Positions 34,701-45,480 of a stretch of DNA of 64,000 nucleotides are shown piece after piece. Location: positions 30,184,001-30,248,000 of the forward strand of contig CM038908.1 of the NCBI GenBank assembly GCA_021904315.1, written 5' to 3'. How positions within the stretch are numbered: position 1 is the stretch's first letter; the number at the start of each line of letters is the position of its first letter. The notes below the pieces were generated by a model, which saw nothing but the letters and a program-made list of their open reading frames with translations, did not search any database and was not told the DNA's origin. Position numbers and translations under genes: made by a program. Origin of the DNA: Sphagnum magellanicum (taxonomy: Eukaryota > Streptophyta > Sphagnopsida > Sphagnales > Sphagnaceae).

Positions 34701-37700
34701 CAACCCCCTCAAGTCACTCTGTTTAGGATTGATTTTGGCCCATGTCCCTCCATCCAACTAAAAGCTTGATTTTTGCAGTGCTTGAAAAATAGGCCAAAAG
34801 ATGAGAGAGAGAGAGAGAGAGAGGGATATATAATGAGAGGATTTTCATTCCAATTTTTTTAGCAAGTAGCTACTAAAAGAAGGCATCATAGATTGAAGTC
34901 TGTGAATTTTAGGTGGGGAGTAAAAAGGGTACTCTGTTGAGGTTCGGAGGAGTTCATAAACCATGTCTGTCTGTGAAATAGAAAAAACTCCATTTTGTCA
35001 GAGATACAGAAGCATGGATATGAAATGGGTATTTAAAGTTGATCAGATTGCAAAGCTCCTCACACGAGAGAGTTTTCCAACGGTAATGATATATAATTGA
35101 ACATAATAGCCTTCTGTTGTAAAGGACCTGGAAGAGATCTTGAGGAAGAAGCAAAAAAAGGAAAAAAAGGCTTTTTTGGGTGGTTTGGCATCACTAACCA
35201 AGCAATTAGTTCATCAAATATTATCCGATTATCACTAATCATTATCAATTATCAAAATTTGAACATATCCAAGACTGGAGTGCACCTGCTTTGTGACAAT
35301 GGCTAAGCTCAGGACATTACTACAGATCATGGTTTTTATGCTGATTCTTTGCCTGTTCTTTAAGGGTTTTGCAATAACCAGAACGCATGATTCTTTGATT
35401 CTGAATTTTTTTCAAAGAACTGGAACTGATGGTTCTTTGATTCTGAAGTATTTAAGAAACCAAAACCGACAGTTCTCTGAGAATTCAAAGAACCACACAA
35501 ACACTGGTCATAATAGACAATGGACATATTTGGCATACATTACATGAGCAAAACAGTTTTCTAAGTTCACAACGAACCAAAAAACACCTGCAGAAATGAA
35601 GGAAGTGAATTTGAGTTTTTGAATTACAATAACACCTGCAAGATGTTTGGAAGATTGAGGCGTTGAGCGAGCTGAGTTGCAATTGTGGATTTTCCAACAC
35701 AAGCTGTCCCGCACACTAATATAATCAATGGTAACCTCTGGTGATGAAACCTGCCATTTCAACAACTCATGGATGATTATACTATTATTACTATTAACGA
35801 GGATTTTTTTGGTCATCTAGTATTATTATAGGTTGCACTATCTAGAATGGATATTCATTCCACAAAGACTCGATGGCATTGGTGAATGAAAATCAACCAA
35901 TTTACCTGGTCATCATTTTGTAGCGGTTTATGTACTCGGTGCCATATCCCCGTCGTTCCATGAGCTGCAATCAAGATTGTGCTTTTCAACTCTTAACCCA
36001 CCCACCCAACATGAACAAAAACCCCCTTCCTGACACAATTAATTTCCAGTCTTGTAGCAAATGGAAGCAAAAATGAAAATCAGAACAACGGGACCTGTGA
36101 GAGACTCTCCTTACCTTAAACAAGTTAGCCTCCAAATCAGACTGTGACCTATGCACCCACATGAAACCCATGTCCTCATAAATACTCTACTGTCTGTTGC
36201 TTGTAATTTGATAAGCAATTCTGAAGTTAATCAGCTGATCATTTTTGGGGGAAAATGTTTTTGCAAAAATTCAATATGGTTGCATTGAATTCATGCTCTC
36301 ATTGAACAACTTCAAAGCTCGAATGGTTTCAGCATCACACCGCTGTTCAATGGTTCAACATTCATCAAGCACTCATCAAACATTCATTGAGTTTCAATTA
36401 AAAATTGGAGATGCAAAGTGTTCATCTGTTCATGAAAGTTGGCACTCTCTCTTTTTGAACAAATTTGCAGCTTCTGGATTGTTCTAAACATTTGGGAACT
36501 TTTGGAACAAAATGAAGGTGAGAGATGGTTTTTTTAATTAAAAAAATTCCCAAAATTCATGTTAATTTTCAACTAACATTGAGGTAGAAAAAGAAAACCT
36601 TACACATCTAGAAGGCTGTTGTCAATGAGCAGCATCTTGAGCTCGGATGAGATTTTGACCGCTACATGATTTGGAATCTGGCACCTCACAATTCCCACCC
36701 AGTTTGTTTCTCAACAAATCTCATGGTCTAGTGATTGAATCCTGTCAGTTTTGTTTTCTTTTTTTTCCTCCATTGTGTTTTGCCAGTAGTTGTGCAAAGA
36801 ACTAGAATAATTATCGAACTAAATGCTTACTACCCTTTACTCTGCTGCCACAAAAACCCAACAAAATTTACCACTTAAGTATCCACTTAAAAGTTGGAAA
36901 ACTACGACATGAAGAATGGATATGCAAATACATAAAGAAAAACAACCGAAAACACAACTATGAAACAACAGAAAGGGAAAAAGAAAAACCCACAATTTGT
37001 TTCAAATGGAGAAAAAAAGACAGATGTTCAAACCTTTGTCACCAGGAGCATGCGGCTGACTAGAAATCTCGAGAGCACATAGTAATGATCAGCATTCTCT
37101 CCAAGCCACACCCTGACCTGTTATGGCAAAATACCCATCACCGATATTCACAAATCCTCTACCAATTGTAACACCAATTGTAGCAGCACTCCTATGCAAT
37201 TGAAAACCTGGCTGGTGTGCATTTAGGTGTGTGAAATGCACAGTGGGCATTCCTGCTGATACAGTAGGCATTACAGAAGACTGAAAAATCCTGTCAAGAT
37301 TTTTCTTAGTGTATTACAAGGAGTTATATAGCATAAGGGCCCTGCTAGCCTGTACAGAGCCTTAGCACATTTAACAAGGTCCTCACCATGGTGTCATCAT
37401 AATGTGAAAGAGATTTGAGTAGGAAAAGGGCCTATCTTTCAAACCTTCCCGAGACCTTGAATACCTTCCACTTGGCCTGCTACATCCGGCCTCAGAACAG
37501 GTACATTGAAAATCCCCCTGGGAGGTTTTTGAAGATAGACCCTTCTCATCTACTTCAACTTAGAACCAAACAGAAACTGCTTCGTGCAACAAGCGTTGCC
37601 AGTAGTTACCATGAGCCTATCTGTGATTGCAAACTTCTCACAAGTTGACACAAAGTTGTCACCAAAATTTCTCACCGAATTTGATCCAAAACTTTACACC

Positions 37701-38664
37701 CAAATTGACACAAAGCTTCTCATAAAATTGTCACAAAACTTTGAACCAAAATTTGACACAAGACTTGTCACAAACTTTAGAACAAAATTGAACAAAACTC
37801 CTCACAAACTTTGCACCAAAACTGGACACAAAACTTCTCACATTGAATCACACATGACTAAACCCATGCTATGCACATAGTTGGGTATGTGGTGGGTGGT
37901 GGGGTTTTGACAAGAAGAGATGAAGCTAATTGCTGTCCCTCCCACCTCCAATTCAAACACAACCAAAACCTGCAGGTATAGTGAAGATTGCAGCCAGGAA
38001 CCAGCTTGTGAAGATTGTGAAGATTGGTGGAATCAGTTTATGAGGATCGGGGGAATCAGTTCAATTGTGAAGATTGGACTGAGCTTGTGAAGATTGAAAT
38101 AGGCTTCTGAAAATTGGAATGAGCTTGTGAAGATGGGGATCATCTTGTGAAGATCGGAATGCATAGTTTGTGAAGATTGAAAGAAATGAACTGGAGAAGT
38201 TTGCAATGAACTTGTGAAGATTGGGATCAGCTTATGAGGATTCCAATGAGCTTGTGAAGATTGGGATCAGTTTGTGAAGATGGAGATCATCTTGTGAAGA
38301 TTTGAATGAGCTTGTGAAGGTGGGGATGAGCTTGTGAAGATTGGAATCAGTTTGCAAAGATTGGAATCAGTTTGTGAGGATTGAAATGAGCTTGTGAAGG
38401 TGGGGATGAGCTTGTGAAGATTGGAATGAGCTTTGCCAACATTGGAATCACTTTGTGAAGATTGAAAAGAGCTTGTGAAGATGGGGATGAGCTTGTGAAG
38501 ATTGTGGAATGAGGTTGTTGTACCTTGACAAAGTCGTACATGGAGGTTGTGGAACCCAGTGGAGATCTCATCATCATGAGAGACTTTGGCAGTGCAGCAG
38601 TATTGCTGCTGCCCCCTTCAATCTCATGTGCATGATACTCTGAACTTGCAGCTGATGATGCCAT
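31717..38664 (-). CDS. 2-phosphoglycerate kinase-like P-loop protein
   Basis: Fifteen exons, reading leftwards: 38664-38524, 37117-37034, 36677-36604, 36148-36115, 35964-35906, 35750-35636, 34970-34933, 34603-34506, 34103-34048, 33460-33265, 33161-33043, 32850-32797, 32487-32422, 32141-32067 and 31758-31717. All junctions are GT-AG, the phases agree, and the product is 416 residues. Order of motifs: VRVWLGENADHYYVLSRFL, SQSDLEANLFK, GYGTEYINRYKMMTR, then Walker A GTACVGKST at 145-153. After that come TDMVYELLRTST, PVWARDFASPEELVKEF, DGKPVIIEGLHLDPAIYLM, IVVPLVLNMSDVDHE, and VNVSATTFSKTMDWLHSYLL near the C-terminus. The match is to plant proteins annotated as 2-phosphoglycerate kinase-related (archaeal 2PGK-type P-loop). 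Archaeal relatives make cyclic 2,3-diphosphoglycerate precursors; the plant role is unproven. The Ser-rich first exon is poorly conserved. Exon 15 is only 14 codons. Two introns carry minisatellites. Confidence 0.88.
35375..35500. repeat. Two to three copies of a GGTTCTTTGATTCTGAA repeat
   Basis: Units of about 45 bases read GAACTGGAACTGATGGTTC then TTTGATTCTGAA. They lie in intron 6 of the P-loop gene. The same unit type occurs at 45010-45290. The word pair GAACC...GGTTC makes each unit partly palindromic. Confidence 0.75.
37630..37850. repeat. ACAAAACTT/CACCAAAATT minisatellite in intron 1
   Basis: About ten degenerate 20-24 base units alternate ACACAAA(A/G)CTTCTCA with CCAAAATTTGACA. They lie inside intron 1 of the P-loop gene, next to but distinct from the 38.0-38.5 kb array. 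Confidence 0.85.
38000..38510. repeat. GAATGAGCTTGTGAAGATTGG minisatellite, over 20 copies
   Basis: Tandem units of about 21 bases read 'ga(a/t)nngcttgtgaagattggaatca' with substitutions. They fill the 5' part of intron 1 of the minus-strand P-loop gene, right up to about 14 bases from the exon 1 donor. The minus-strand frame through it stays open and repeats PIFTSSSPPSQA, so an intron-retention product would add Ser/Pro repeats. Confidence 0.93.
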
Positions 38665-39285
38665 GATTCCTAACTCCTCACCCCCCCTCTTTAATACTTC
38701 CTCCCACCAAAGCTTTGCTTCAAGATCACACTGTAAAACCTTTCTCTCCTTCTCCCCACTCTTCCCAAAGGAGCCTGGGGAAAACCCTTTCTACTTTGTG
38801 GAACCTTTCTCTTTACAATTAGTGCCAAGCTAGACTAGAGATCCATTTTTGGGTCCTTACTGTCTCTTGTAGTACTAGTTCTCTCTCTCCCTCTCTCTCC
38901 CTCTCTGTGTCTATGATCTTTCTCGGGGCTCTTGCAGAATGCTTTCTCACAGTCAATAGTCAGTCTATGATCAGAATTAGTGGCGAGATTTGAGATCAAG
39001 TTATGGAATTTGTCAAGATCAGCTTGAGCTCTGAAGTTGCTTCCAGCAGGCTACATTGTGTATCTTGTGGAGATTCTTTTAGCATATGTGCAGAAGATGC
39101 ACTACAGCCTTTTGACTGGAATTTCAGGACCCAATTTTTGTACCTGCAAAAAAAAAGCAAAAGTGTTATCACTCACATACAGATTAGATGATCACAGACC
39201 CTCTCTCCTTGTCTCTCTCGTGTTCCAGGAGGCTTCTCTCTTTGTTTTGTGTCATCCATCATCAAGACTTGGAATCCTAGTCAAG
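38665..39285 (-). promoter_or_regulatory. Upstream region of the P-loop gene
   Basis: DNA to the right of the ATG at 38664. It contains a CTCTCTCTCCCTCTCTCTCC tract near 38880, which is GA-rich on the gene's own strand and may lie in the leader or proximal promoter. No start site was established. Beyond 39000 no gene was recognised. Confidence 0.35.
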
Positions 39286-39512
39286 ATGAAATTCTGTTTC
39301 TAGCCTTGGATTTTTAGGAACTCTTTTCATGGTCCCATGATGAAATTGTTGTGTTTCTAAGCTTGGATTTTTTTGGGGACTCTTTTCATGGCCCCACGAT
39401 GAAATTGTTGTATTTCTAGGCTTGGATTTCTTGGGAACTCCTTTCATGGCCCCATCATGAAATTGTTGTGTTTCTAGCTTTGGATTTGGGAAATTTTTTC
39501 AATGGCCCCATG
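39286..39512. repeat. 58-base tandem repeat, about four copies
   Basis: Units read GATGAAATTGTTGTGTTTCT, then AGGCTTGGATTT, then GGGAACTCTTTTCATGGCCC. CTTGGATTT recurs near 39304, 39362, 39421 and 39478. It is non-coding. Confidence 0.92.
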
Positions 39513-39884
39513 CATCATCACACACACACACCTGCTGGCCACGAGCCTCGTGTCATGTTCTCAGACTGCAATTGTTTGAAGTAAGTAGACCAAGTCAAAA
39601 GTTTATTTGTGTACTTTTTTTTCCCTGCCACAATTTTAGCAAAAGCCTGAGCTATTGAGCTATCTATCTTTCAATCCCACTCTAGTCACTGGCAAAACAA
39701 AACCAACAAAAAATGTAAATGAAATTCCTTCCTTCCACCTGCAAGTTCTTCTACTTCTTTGTGATTCTCCAGCTGCTGCTGTCCCATGTTCTGTTGTTGG
39801 AAGGTTTCTTCTTCCCCTTCCCACTGGTGTAATGAAAGAAGAAGAAGAATATGATTCTGTTGTCAAATGGTTCAAACCTGATGA

Positions 39885-40700
39885 TGCAAATTTGGGAAGT
39901 TTTAGATTTCTGCAACCAACCCAATATTGCAAATTTGGGAAGTTCAAAGATTGTGGAAAAAAACCAGAATAAATTTGATGATTGCAATTTGGGAATGTTT
40001 AAGTTTGTGGAACAAACATGATGATGATGATGATGATGCAATTTGGGAGAGTTTAAAATTGCAGAACAAACGCTTGGACTTCCACTTTTTTTTCTTCTTC
40101 TCAAATGACATGAAAAAACAAATAGGGTGCAACTTACTGAAAAAAAGTAAAATTCATAATTTTGTTAAATGCAAACAGGGTGTTTAGAATTGGATTATGA
40201 GAATATATTTAGAATATTCCTCCATTTAATAGAATATTATTTTGATATTTTATTATTCCTTTTGTAGCATACGAAAAAAAAAAAAAAAAAAAAAACAACT
40301 CCTTTTGTCACATGCTCTGTAAAATATACAAAGAGTGACTTCTGCTAGAACAAATGTGGGAAAGTTGAACATTGTGGAACAAACATGATGAAGGGTACAA
40401 TTTGGAAAGTTTAAGATTGTGGAACAAACATGATGATGCAATTCGGAAGTTTAGATTGTGCAAAAAACATCATGATGATAGTATTGGAAGTTTAAGATTG
40501 TAGAACAAACATGATGATGCAATTTGGGAGTTTTAAGATGTGGAAAAAACTGGAACACAGACAATGCAATTTAGAAGCTGGATTGTGGAACAAACATGAT
40601 GATGATGATGATACAATTTGGGAGTTTAAGATTGTGGAACAAACTGGAATAAACATGATGATGGAATTTGGAAGTTAAAAGATTGTGGAACAAATCCAGT
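39885..40700. repeat. AATTTGGGAAGTTTAAGATT / ATGATGATG minisatellite
   Basis: About a dozen units of 35-60 bases: GATGATGCAATTTGGGA, AGTTTAAGATTGTGGAAC, then AAACATGATGATG. The array is interrupted by an AT-rich stretch and a 24-base poly-A run near 40273. Short frames within it are repeat products. Confidence 0.9.
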
Positions 40701-41084
40701 ACAACTGTGATCAGATTTTGTCATCAGAGGTTTTTCTATTTGTTTGTCTGAATTTCTATTATTGTCTATATGACATTTTAACTCCTCGTACACCTGTTTT
40801 TTTTTTTTTTTTCGTCATTTGCATTTTTGGCTGCTATTTCTGTTTCCAAATCTGGGATGATGTCAGAAACAAGAAATAGACTTTACTTCCATGATTGCAA
40901 CTACCTTATAATTCCTTATAAATTTGACAAAGAAAGAAGGTCAACAAGAATTGGTGCTCAAATTCAATAAGGCATTCTTACCATCATCATTTTTCTCACA
41001 AAACATGGGGTGGACTTGAGGCAGCTATCTAGTCTTCACATGATCAAAAACTCTCTCTCTCTCTCGTTTTCCCAAGGGATTTAT

Positions 41085-41395
41085 GATTGAAATTAGCACT
41101 TTGGGTTTGTTGGATTGAAATGAGCTATTTGGAGTATTCCAGATTGAATTGAGAAAATTGGGTTTGTTGGATTGAAATCAGCAATTTGAGTTTTTTAGAT
41201 TGAATTCAGATATTTATGTTTGTTGGATTGAAATCAGCGATTTGGGGTTTTTTAGATTTTGAATTCAGATATTTGGGTTTGTTGGATTGAATTCAGCAAT
41301 TTGGGTTTTCTTAGATTTGAATTCAACTATTTGAGGTTTGTTGGATAAATAGTCAGCCCTTTGGGTTTTGTTCTTTGAAGTCAACTACATGGATT
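41085..41395. repeat. TTTGGGTTTGTTGGATTGAAATCAGC array
   Basis: Eight to ten units of about 26-32 bases. TTTGTTGGATTGAAAT alternates with TTTTTTAGATTGAATTCAG. It begins just after a CTCTCTCTCTCTCTCG run at 41050. It is non-coding. Confidence 0.9.
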
Positions 41396-44189
41396 TGGAT
41401 ATGCTTACCATGCACTAGAATATATTGAGGAGTGTTTTGCTCTGGCCACACACAAGCTAGCTAGATCCACATGCATAGATGTAAATATACTGCAGAATAT
41501 ACATATGCACAAACTATTTTTCCACACACAAAATTTGACCAACTTGAGCCTCAGATTCTGCAGATAAAGCTGCAAAGACAAAGCATATGTACTATAGATA
41601 TAAGAAGCAAACCACACTGGAGAAAAAAAATTGTATTTGCTTCAAAAATCCTTTGTTTTTCATTGTTTTTTTTCTTTTGGGTTAAACTTTTGTGTGTGAA
41701 GAGTTGCGAGTGCAAAACCTTTTGATACATAAGGGGAACCCAACTCTTATGTATAATACAATAAACCCAAAAAGGAAAAAGGCCCAAGATACTACTACAA
41801 ATAAGCCTTTCCTTCTTGAATTGAAAAATAAATAAATAAATAATGCCTTCAATTGATAGATATTGTAATAGGTATATGTAATATTATTTTTAATCTTTTT
41901 TTGTGTGGGAGAGGTTATGAGATGCAAAGGCACCATTGCTCCGTGAATTCATTGGATGAGGAGTCGCACAAGGATGTGTGATGGAGCAATAGTCCATGCA
42001 CTAATTTGTCAAGAGTTTTAGTTAACCTGCCCCATTCCTTGAGTTTGCATCAGTATTAGGTTAAACCATGTTAGGTTTAGGATTCATGTTTTGTGTTGAT
42101 TATGTTTTGAACATAGTTTATTATTATGTGACCAAGGTTTCAGATTTTAGCATGTTTGGGTTTATTCCCATTTGTGTGATTTTAAGTCTCACTTGTTTTG
42201 TTTCAAATTTTCACTTATTTGAAAAACAAATATGTAAGGATTCAAGCCCACCCAAGTGCACAAAATCTACAACAAATTACACAAAAAAACATTGTAAAAA
42301 AATTCACCCATAATTGTTTTACTTCTTCCCTATGTTCCGCCTAAATGCACAATTGACAATTTATATTTGTGTTTATTGTCTAGACCGAAGGTAACATCAA
42401 AACTAGATACATGTTTTGGACCAATTCAAATCTTGTTAACTAGTAAAAATCAATCACCATGCATTGGCCTCACATACACGGTGCTAAAGAGGACAACTTT
42501 CACCAATCCCAACTGACCTTCTTTCCAACACAACAATTGTCTTTTGGGTTGTTTTAGGATCAAATGAAACTTGCCAATTTCATATGCAAACATGTGGCTA
42601 TACTTTAAGAGGTTTGAGGTTCAAATGAAGAGATAAAAGCGACATGATGCCAAGTCCTAGAAAGTGGTGAAAAATGAGTCTGAAATTTACACTAAAATTT
42701 CAGAACTAATCCTTGTCAATCATGAAATTATCACATTTGAATAAAAACCAAGCCATTTATACCTCCACTCACTCCCAACAAGGCATAACTTCCCTCCCAA
42801 AATCGATTACCTAACACATTAGTATTTCCCAACCTTCTAAACAATATATCATTAAAGTGACAAAATAAAATTCTAGTGATGATGAATTTTCAATGGAGAT
42901 GATTTAGGTAGGACGACAATAGGCTTCTATAATATTTTTTCCTACCATATTCTTTTTCATAATATGTTAAATTGAATTATTCTAATTCAAAATTTGTTAT
43001 ATAACTACTTAAAATGACATTTTTACATAATGACCTTTTATATGGTTGCAACCTTTTGGATTTTTTTGTTTTTCTTAATTCTTGTTGCACACATCTTTTG
43101 AAAATTTTGAATTTTCTTTATATTTGAATCTTGCTATGATTTTTATTTTATTTTTAAAACACTCACGACCTTTCTTTTCATTTTTACTTATATAGTGTAA
43201 AAGAGAAAACCACATTTTATTTTGTAAATTTTGAAAAATCTTTCTTTGTTTTTTTATTTTATTGTAATTTTGTTGTACAACTCTAAATGCATGTAAAAAT
43301 TTATCATCACTAATAGTGCATAATAGTGCGGAGCTCAAGTTGATAAACATCATGAATACAAAAAAACTAAGCAATCAAGCATTGCACACCCATCTTAATT
43401 GGTCTTTTTGTATTTGTTAATGATAGGATATTATTATGTTACGAGGAAATCCTAGTTTTGGGTTAGAAGTAATAGAAATGTAGAGACCAAATTGGCTATT
43501 AAAATTTTGTAGTGCCACTTTTGAGCATACAAGTTCTATTTAGTTGAGATGAACAATTGTTGAAAGTTCAATAGTTATGAGTTGTAACGACTCATGTGCT
43601 TATGACATTAACATAGGAACGACAAATTGTGTGCACAATGAAATATGAAAGTGTTGCAATAATGGTCATTTATGGAAGGAAAACCCTTCATAGGTGCGAC
43701 AAGTTTAATGTGCCATTGGTTTCAATGTTGGTAGAGGCAATGTGTCCAAGAAAAGAAAATTCACAAAGTTTTTGAATGTAGGCTACATGATTTGATTATC
43801 AAACTCCTTAATTATGTTAAAATTCATTACATTTTAACAAAGGACATGTGGTGGGTTGGTTAATGGTAGATTCCTTCACTGAAAAGAACAAGAGTACAAT
43901 TTTGATGGATGGTACTTTTATCACTTTTTCATCTTCCCAAGCAATAAAAAGTGATACGAGGGAACCCATGAATGTTTGTGTACACTATCTTCCATCTTAA
44001 TGTGTTAAATTTGTTTATTGGATGATATGAAGGTCAAAAGAGATAGGATTTGGAAAAGTAAAACCCCAAGAATGATTGTAAATAAATGAAATAAAAACTA
44101 ATCAAATATATATTTGGGTTGTAATAGGAATGCTAAAATTCAAAAGAAAGCATGGTTGAAATGAAAGGCGAGAAACATAAGGATGAATG
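41396..44189. other. No gene identified
   Basis: AT-rich DNA with many stops on both strands. It is probably old transposon sequence, but no protein motif or terminal repeat could be recognised. Confidence 0.4.
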
Positions 44190-44550
44190 AAATTGAAGGC
44201 AATGGATGAAATGAAAGGTCAAGAAAACATATTAAAAAATCAAAATTTTTGGTAAGCATCAAAGACAATGGATCGAAGTAGAGGTCTAGCAATCTAAGAT
44301 CTACCAAAATTGAAATGTGGTGAAAACAATTGATGAAATGAAAGGCAGAAAAAGATAGGGTTTGTGCAAGTTGAAAATGAGTGAAAAAATGGATGCAATG
44401 AAAATCAAGATAGAAAACATGGATGAAATGGAGACCCCAAAAAGAGATTTAGAAAGGTTAAGTCTAAGTCTATCGAAAACAATGGATGATGAATATACAA
44501 CCCAAGCAAAAGGAAAAATCCATAAAGGGACCATAGATGAAATGTAGACA
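44190..44550. repeat. Degenerate AATGGATGAAATGAAAGG array
   Basis: The phrase '(a)caatggatgaaatgaaa(g/a)g' and near variants recur near 44200, 44330, 44390, 44417 and 44480 in a purine-rich strand, at irregular spacing. The 61-codon Met/Lys-rich frame here follows from the repeat. Confidence 0.55.
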
Positions 44551-44849
44551 AAAATTGGATGATACATGAAAACCTTTGCCATATTCATTAAACAAAATGG
44601 CAAGGGAAATTTGAACTCAGGATTCAAAATCCAAAGCTACCACATAAAATTAGCAAGCAATGAACACCGTATCAAGAGAACACAAACATGTGTATTCTTT
44701 GAATTGGGGTCATTGAGCTACATCTAACTTGCTACATCTAATTTGTGAGGGAACAATTTTACAAAACTTGTGTTGTATTATAATAGTGCTTCATTCTCTA
44801 TATAATTTCCATTTACAAATTCATACTAGAAATTTCAATCTATGAGATT

Positions 44850-45480
44850 GTAGAGAAATCTCCACAACAACACTTCGAACATAAGACAACAATGAATACA
44901 ATTGCAACCAGCGTTGGGAAATGATCAGAAATGCACCAAATAACCAACAGTTATTCAGGCAGCTCTATTTAGATATGACCTCGAATCTTAAAATATCAAA
45001 GAACCAGGTTTGATACATTAGCAGAGTTCTCAAAAAATCTGAGAATTCACAGTTTTTCATGAAAACTGTCATTTCTTTGAAGGTGCCTGAAAAAACCAGA
45101 ACCAAAGGTTCTTGGATTCTGAAAATTTTCAAAAAACCAGAAACAGAGGTTCTGTCATTCTGGATATTTTTGAAAAACTGTAACCAGACATTCTTTGACA
45201 CCAGTTTTATAAAAAAAACCAAAACAAAGGTTTGCTTTCTAAGTTTTGAAAAGACTGGAACCAACGGCTATTAAAAAAATCAAACAACCACTCAACATTG
45301 GTTGTCACCTTAGGACAGTTGCTTGCAAAGTGTCAGACCCATGGCCTTCATCACAAAATAGCCATGACAAGCTGCTATGACTACCAAATGACTTCATCAA
45401 CTCCAAATGGTGGGTGTAGTAGATGACCATGGAAGAGTCAACCCAAAATTTCAGGCAAAATGCATCAAATGTTGAAATGT
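44850..45480. repeat. Dispersed repeat copy A, interrupted by a GGTTCT array
   Basis: The left end (GAGAAATCTCCACAACAA near 44853) and right end (ACAAGCTGCTATGACTACC near 45368, then ACTTCATCAACTCC) are shared with 58490-58700. Here the two parts are about 485 bases apart, compared with about 85 in the other copy. Between them, 45010-45290 carries six or so GGTTCT..ATTCTGAAA units related to the array in the P-loop gene intron. Confidence 0.75.
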
